Below are positions 61,269 to 64,000 of a stretch of 64,000 bases of DNA, piece by piece. Numbering within the stretch: position 1 is the stretch's first letter; the number at the start of each line of letters is the position of its first letter. Under the pieces are notes generated by a model. The model worked only from the letters and a program-made list of their open reading frames with translations, did no database searches and was not told the DNA's origin. The position numbers were made by a program, and so were the translations under genes. Origin of the DNA: Dyadobacter bucti (GTDB taxonomy: Bacteria; Bacteroidota; Bacteroidia; Cytophagales; Spirosomataceae); NCBI RefSeq assembly GCF_005869225.1, contig NZ_SWFP01000001.1, forward strand, positions 1,178,001 to 1,242,000, given 5' to 3'.

Positions 61269-62045
61269 ATGCAGCATATTTTTTCGGACACAACCCTGCT
61301 GATTACCCACTATAACCGAAGCGGCTCTCTGGAGCGGCTGCTCACTTCATTCCGTAACCTGGATTGCCAGTTTGCGGCAATAGTGGTTTCGGACGACGGC
61401 AGCAAGCCGGAACATCTCGACAAAGTTGTCGGATTGAAAGACCGGTTTACATTTGAGCTTGTCACCACGCCTGTAAACAGGGGACTCGGTAATAATATCA
61501 ACAAAGGGCAAGCAGCTGTAAAATCGCCCTATACCTTGTATGTACAGGAAGATTTTGACCCTTCAGAAATTTTCCCGGAGCATTTTGAAGATGCGCTCGA
61601 GTTCATGCGGGAAGATCCACAGCTGGATATCATACGCTTCTATGCCTATTTCGCCTATCCGAACCTGAAACCTTTCAAAAAAGGATTTTCAGAAATGGTT
61701 TATTCGTTCTGGGACATGAGCCACCTTAAATTCTATTATTACAGCGACCACCCGCACCTGCGCCGCAGCAATTTCCTTGAAAAATTCGGAAAGTATCCGG
61801 AAGGTGTGAATATCAATCTGAGTGAATACAGAATGGCGATCAGTTTTCTCAGCAAAAAGGGAAAAGGATTGTTTTACAATGAATTCACCACCTTATTTGA
61901 TCAAAAGAACTCCGCACAGGAACCCAGCACACTCGACCGCCCCAATTGGAAGCTCAGTAAAAACCCGGTCATCCAGCTTTCCCGTCTTGTATACCTCCGT
62001 TACCGCTGGCTGAAAAACACACTGGATCTTGCATTAATGAAGTAA
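61269..62045 (+). CDS. Family 2 glycosyltransferase, paralog A
   Basis: 258 aa. TLLITHYNRSGSLERLL, IVVSDDGSKPEHL, GLGNNINKGQAAV and YVQEDFDPSEIFPEHF follow the GT-A order, with the QED segment in the place of the usual DxD. DHPHLRRSNFLEKFGKYPEG is strongly conserved with the next gene. It starts 23 nt after the previous gene. Acceptor and sugar are not known. Confidence 0.86.
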   Translation: MQHIFSDTTLLITHYNRSGSLERLLTSFRNLDCQFAAIVVSDDGSKPEHLDKVVGLKDRFTFELVTTPVNRGLGNNINKGQAAVKSPYTLYVQEDFDPSEIFPEHFEDALEFMREDPQLDIIRFYAYFAYPNLKPFKKGFSEMVYSFWDMSHLKFYYYSDHPHLRRSNFLEKFGKYPEGVNINLSEYRMAISFLSKKGKGLFYNEFTTLFDQKNSAQEPSTLDRPNWKLSKNPVIQLSRLVYLRYRWLKNTLDLALMK

Positions 62046-62071
62046 TGTGTTTTGCCGACTGATCTGATTTT

Positions 62072-62839
62072 ATGAAAAACGAATATCAATTTGATGATGT
62101 AACCCTGCTGATCACGCATTACAACCGGAGCCAGTCACTGGAACAGCTATTAAAATCTTTTACGGAATTAAATTGCAGATTCGGCGATATTGTTGTTTCA
62201 GATGACGGCAGTAAACCCGAGCACCTCGAATATCTCCGGACGTTGAAGGAAAAATATAATTTCCGGCTGATCACCACGCCTCAGAACAAGGGCCTCGGAA
62301 ACAATATCAATAAGGGACAGGATGCGGTAAAAACACCGCTGACCCTGTATGTGCAGGAAGATTTCACACCGGCATCTGTTTTTCCCGCAAGCTTTACGGA
62401 TGCACTGGCAATCATGCACAGGAGGCCTGAGCTGGATGTCGTGCGTTTTTATGCATACTTCGAATACCCATATCTTAAAAATCCTGAAAACGGATATTAT
62501 GATATGGATTTTAAAATCTGGAAACCGGGCTACCGGAAATTTTACGCATACAGCGATCATCCACATTTGCGCCGCAGTAATTTCTTCGGGCGGTTCGGCA
62601 GATATGCGGAAGGGGAAAAAGGAGATGTGACTGAATACCGGATGATGATGTCATTTCTCAAAAACCGCGGGAAAGCCATGTTCTACAAAGATTTCCAGGG
62701 ATTGTTCTTCCAGAAAAATTCGGAATCCGAGCCCAGTACAATGAAAAGGAACGTCTGGCGGGAAAGTGATCAGTTGATCCTTACCGGCATGCGGCACCTG
62801 TACCGCCATTTGAAATTTAATTTTGACTATCTGACCTAG
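62072..62839 (+). CDS. Family 2 glycosyltransferase, paralog B
   Basis: 255 aa, closely related to the preceding protein along its length (for example ITHYNRS, VSDDGSKPEHL, GLGNNINKGQ, YVQEDF, DHPHLRRSNFF), so a tandem gene duplication is clear. The C-terminal thirds differ more. It starts 26 nt after paralog A. The two may add different sugars to the same chain; this is inference. Confidence 0.86.
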   Translation: MKNEYQFDDVTLLITHYNRSQSLEQLLKSFTELNCRFGDIVVSDDGSKPEHLEYLRTLKEKYNFRLITTPQNKGLGNNINKGQDAVKTPLTLYVQEDFTPASVFPASFTDALAIMHRRPELDVVRFYAYFEYPYLKNPENGYYDMDFKIWKPGYRKFYAYSDHPHLRRSNFFGRFGRYAEGEKGDVTEYRMMMSFLKNRGKAMFYKDFQGLFFQKNSESEPSTMKRNVWRESDQLILTGMRHLYRHLKFNFDYLT

Positions 62840-62858
62840 CCGTTACTAATAAAGGTTT

Positions 62859-64000
62859 ATGGCAACCAACCTAAACAATAATTCTTTCAGATGGTATTAC
62901 GCCAGCATCTACCTTGGGCTGGCGCTTATCTTTTGTTCCCAGTATTTTACTTACCAAAACGTAAGAGATCTGTCCCTGAACAATGAGCGACTGAACGTTA
63001 CAATTGGCGTTCTGAACCAGACTGCCAATTTTGAACTGGTGACTAAGGATTTCCAGTCCAATATGCGCGGGTTCCTGATCACACAGAAAGAGGACCTGTT
63101 GTCTGAAAATTATAATAAAAAAATCCAGCTGATCGGGATCAGCGACACCTTATTTAATCTTGTCAGGACGGATAGCATCCAGACGCGGCGGGTACGACAG
63201 CTGCTTTCCATCTCCAGCGACATCGTATCTTACACCCAGGACATTATCACCATTCACCGCGTAATGGGGGCTGATTCTGCTTTTAATAAAATAAAAGAAG
63301 GAGAGGATGCACGCCTCAACAAGCAGCTCAATGCCAAGATCAACGAGATCCGGGACCATGAAAACCATAACCTGAACGAGCGTCGCAAGCTGGTAGCCAG
63401 CACCCAGAAAAACTCCGTTCTTTTCATCTTTGTGACCGGTGTTGTGGGTTTTTTCCTGACATTGCTGGCGATCATCCTCTTGAACCGCGACAAGCGGAAA
63501 CAAAGACTTTTGCAGAAGGAAATCTTCGAAAAGGAGCGGCTGGTAAACCAGTACCTGGAAGCAATACCCGACGGTGTTATGGTGATCAATGCACAGAACG
63601 AAATTGTATTGCTTAACCAATCCGGACGTGAGATCCTGGGGATCAAATCGGGAAAACTGGAGACACTTTCGGACGAGGTAACGCAGATAAAACTGCTCGA
63701 TCCTACCCGCTACCACGTCCGTTTTACAGCGGAGACTCTGCCGGTGGCGCGTGCGTTGCAGGGAGAAAAACTGATCGGTAATAAGATCGATCTTGTCAAA
63801 AACAACAAAATATATCACCTCGAAACGAACGTCCAGCCTGTGATCGGCCTGGAAGGGGAGATAACCAGCGCTATAACCGTTTTCAGAGATATTACCGAGC
63901 GGGCCAATTATGAAGCAACATTGGAAAAAGCGAGGACGCTGGCTGAAAAATCTGTCCGCGTGAAGGATATTTTCCTTTCCAATGTGAGCCATGAGATCCG
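62859..64000 (+). CDS. Sensor histidine kinase with CHASE3 and PAS, 3' part outside window
   Basis: Open to the right edge with 380 complete codons. A first helix (13-32) and a second (about 186-208) flank a CHASE3-type helical sensor region (KDFQSNMRGFLITQKEDLL, about 60-80). A PAS domain follows (about 220-350: EAIPDGVMVINAQNEIVLLNQSGREILGI), and the fragment ends in SNVSHEI with the phosphorylatable H378 of HisKA. Whether receivers follow is not visible. It lies 19 nt after a GT2 gene and is a candidate input to the Hpt protein at 50919. Confidence 0.9.
   Translation, partial: MATNLNNNSFRWYYASIYLGLALIFCSQYFTYQNVRDLSLNNERLNVTIGVLNQTANFELVTKDFQSNMRGFLITQKEDLLSENYNKKIQLIGISDTLFNLVRTDSIQTRRVRQLLSISSDIVSYTQDIITIHRVMGADSAFNKIKEGEDARLNKQLNAKINEIRDHENHNLNERRKLVASTQKNSVLFIFVTGVVGFFLTLLAIILLNRDKRKQRLLQKEIFEKERLVNQYLEAIPDGVMVINAQNEIVLLNQSGREILGIKSGKLETLSDEVTQIKLLDPTRYHVRFTAETLPVARALQGEKLIGNKIDLVKNNKIYHLETNVQPVIGLEGEITSAITVFRDITERANYEATLEKARTLAEKSVRVKDIFLSNVSHEI

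Noticed and set aside
63150-63992. 280-codon open frame on the minus strand
   Set aside because: It is antisense to the histidine kinase frame, which carries clear CHASE3, PAS and HisKA features; the minus product has no recognisable pattern.
1-64000. tRNA, rRNA, prophage, transposase, CRISPR or known riboswitch
   Set aside because: None was seen on reading both strands; a covariance-model search would settle small RNAs.

Overview
The window looks like a chromosomal segment of a Bacteroidota bacterium of the order Cytophagales, most like Dyadobacter or its relatives in Spirosomaceae. The evidence is protein content typical of that group (DUF3822 beside coaD, a parA-parB-DUF5683-dapB-lepB string, folP-cdaA, a DUF1599 protein, a BT_3928-type DoxX protein, ABC-F and OmpP1/FadL proteins), promoter boxes of the form TTG-N19-TAnnTTTG, and intergenic GC-rich hairpins. 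The genus is an inference. There is no rRNA or tRNA gene, CRISPR array, prophage or transposase that I can see.

Layout. 1-8.5 kb: end of an aldo/keto reductase, then pyrE with a CorC/HlyC-type membrane protein, two Nudix hydrolases, coaD with DUF3822, a CBS-pair protein, a RecD-like helicase and a Sua5-type tRNA t6A enzyme. 8.5-15.8 kb: a GMC dehydrogenase with its gluconate-dehydrogenase-subunit-3-like partner, an ABC-F ATPase, an exported beta-propeller, rpsT and the diadenylate cyclase gene cdaA. 15.8-24.2 kb: folP, DUF1599, DoxX/BT_3928, aroK, an OmpP1/FadL porin, a repeat-rich Gly/Tyr/Ser lipoprotein, proS and an FKBP-type isomerase. 24.2-34 kb: a Schlafen/AlbA-type protein with dprA, a glycogen-branching-type GH13 enzyme, two tandem signal peptidases, dapB, DUF5683, parB and parA. 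34-43.7 kb: a radical SAM/SPASM protein, an Lrp/AsnC regulator divergent from alanine dehydrogenase, a DEAD-box RNA helicase with a long leader, DinB, a zinc phospholipase C-like protein, a Dabb protein, ung, apaG and a methyltransferase. 43.7-50.8 kb: two DUF2157-like membrane proteins, an EEP-family membrane protein, EcsC, and an MlaE-MlaF-MlaD lipid transporter.

50.9-64 kb is the most interesting region. Surface-polysaccharide genes (six glycosyltransferases, a flippase and an acyltransferase) surround a signalling set: a free Hpt protein, an unknown coiled-coil membrane protein, a response regulator fused to a PP2C/SpoIIE phosphatase, a STAS protein, a stand-alone divergent HATPase, and the start of a CHASE3-PAS histidine kinase that runs off the window. 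The parts resemble the HptB-HsbR-HsbA partner-switching cascade of Pseudomonas, but with the kinase domain split off. A working model is that phosphorelay input sets the phosphorylation state of the STAS protein and thereby controls a function linked to envelope polysaccharide. No sigma factor is present in the window, so the output is unknown.

Transcription units supported by spacing: CorC-pyrE; Nudix-DUF3822-coaD; GMC-subunit 3; folP-cdaA; proS-FKBP; dprA-AlbA; parA-parB-DUF5683-dapB-lepB-(lepB); DUF2157 pair; MlaE-MlaF-MlaD; the two GT2 genes at 51-53 kb; 183-aa protein-RR/PP2C-STAS-HATPase-acyltransferase; flippase-glycosyltransferase; and three GT2 genes followed by the kinase. Intrinsic terminators separate many of these and are listed.
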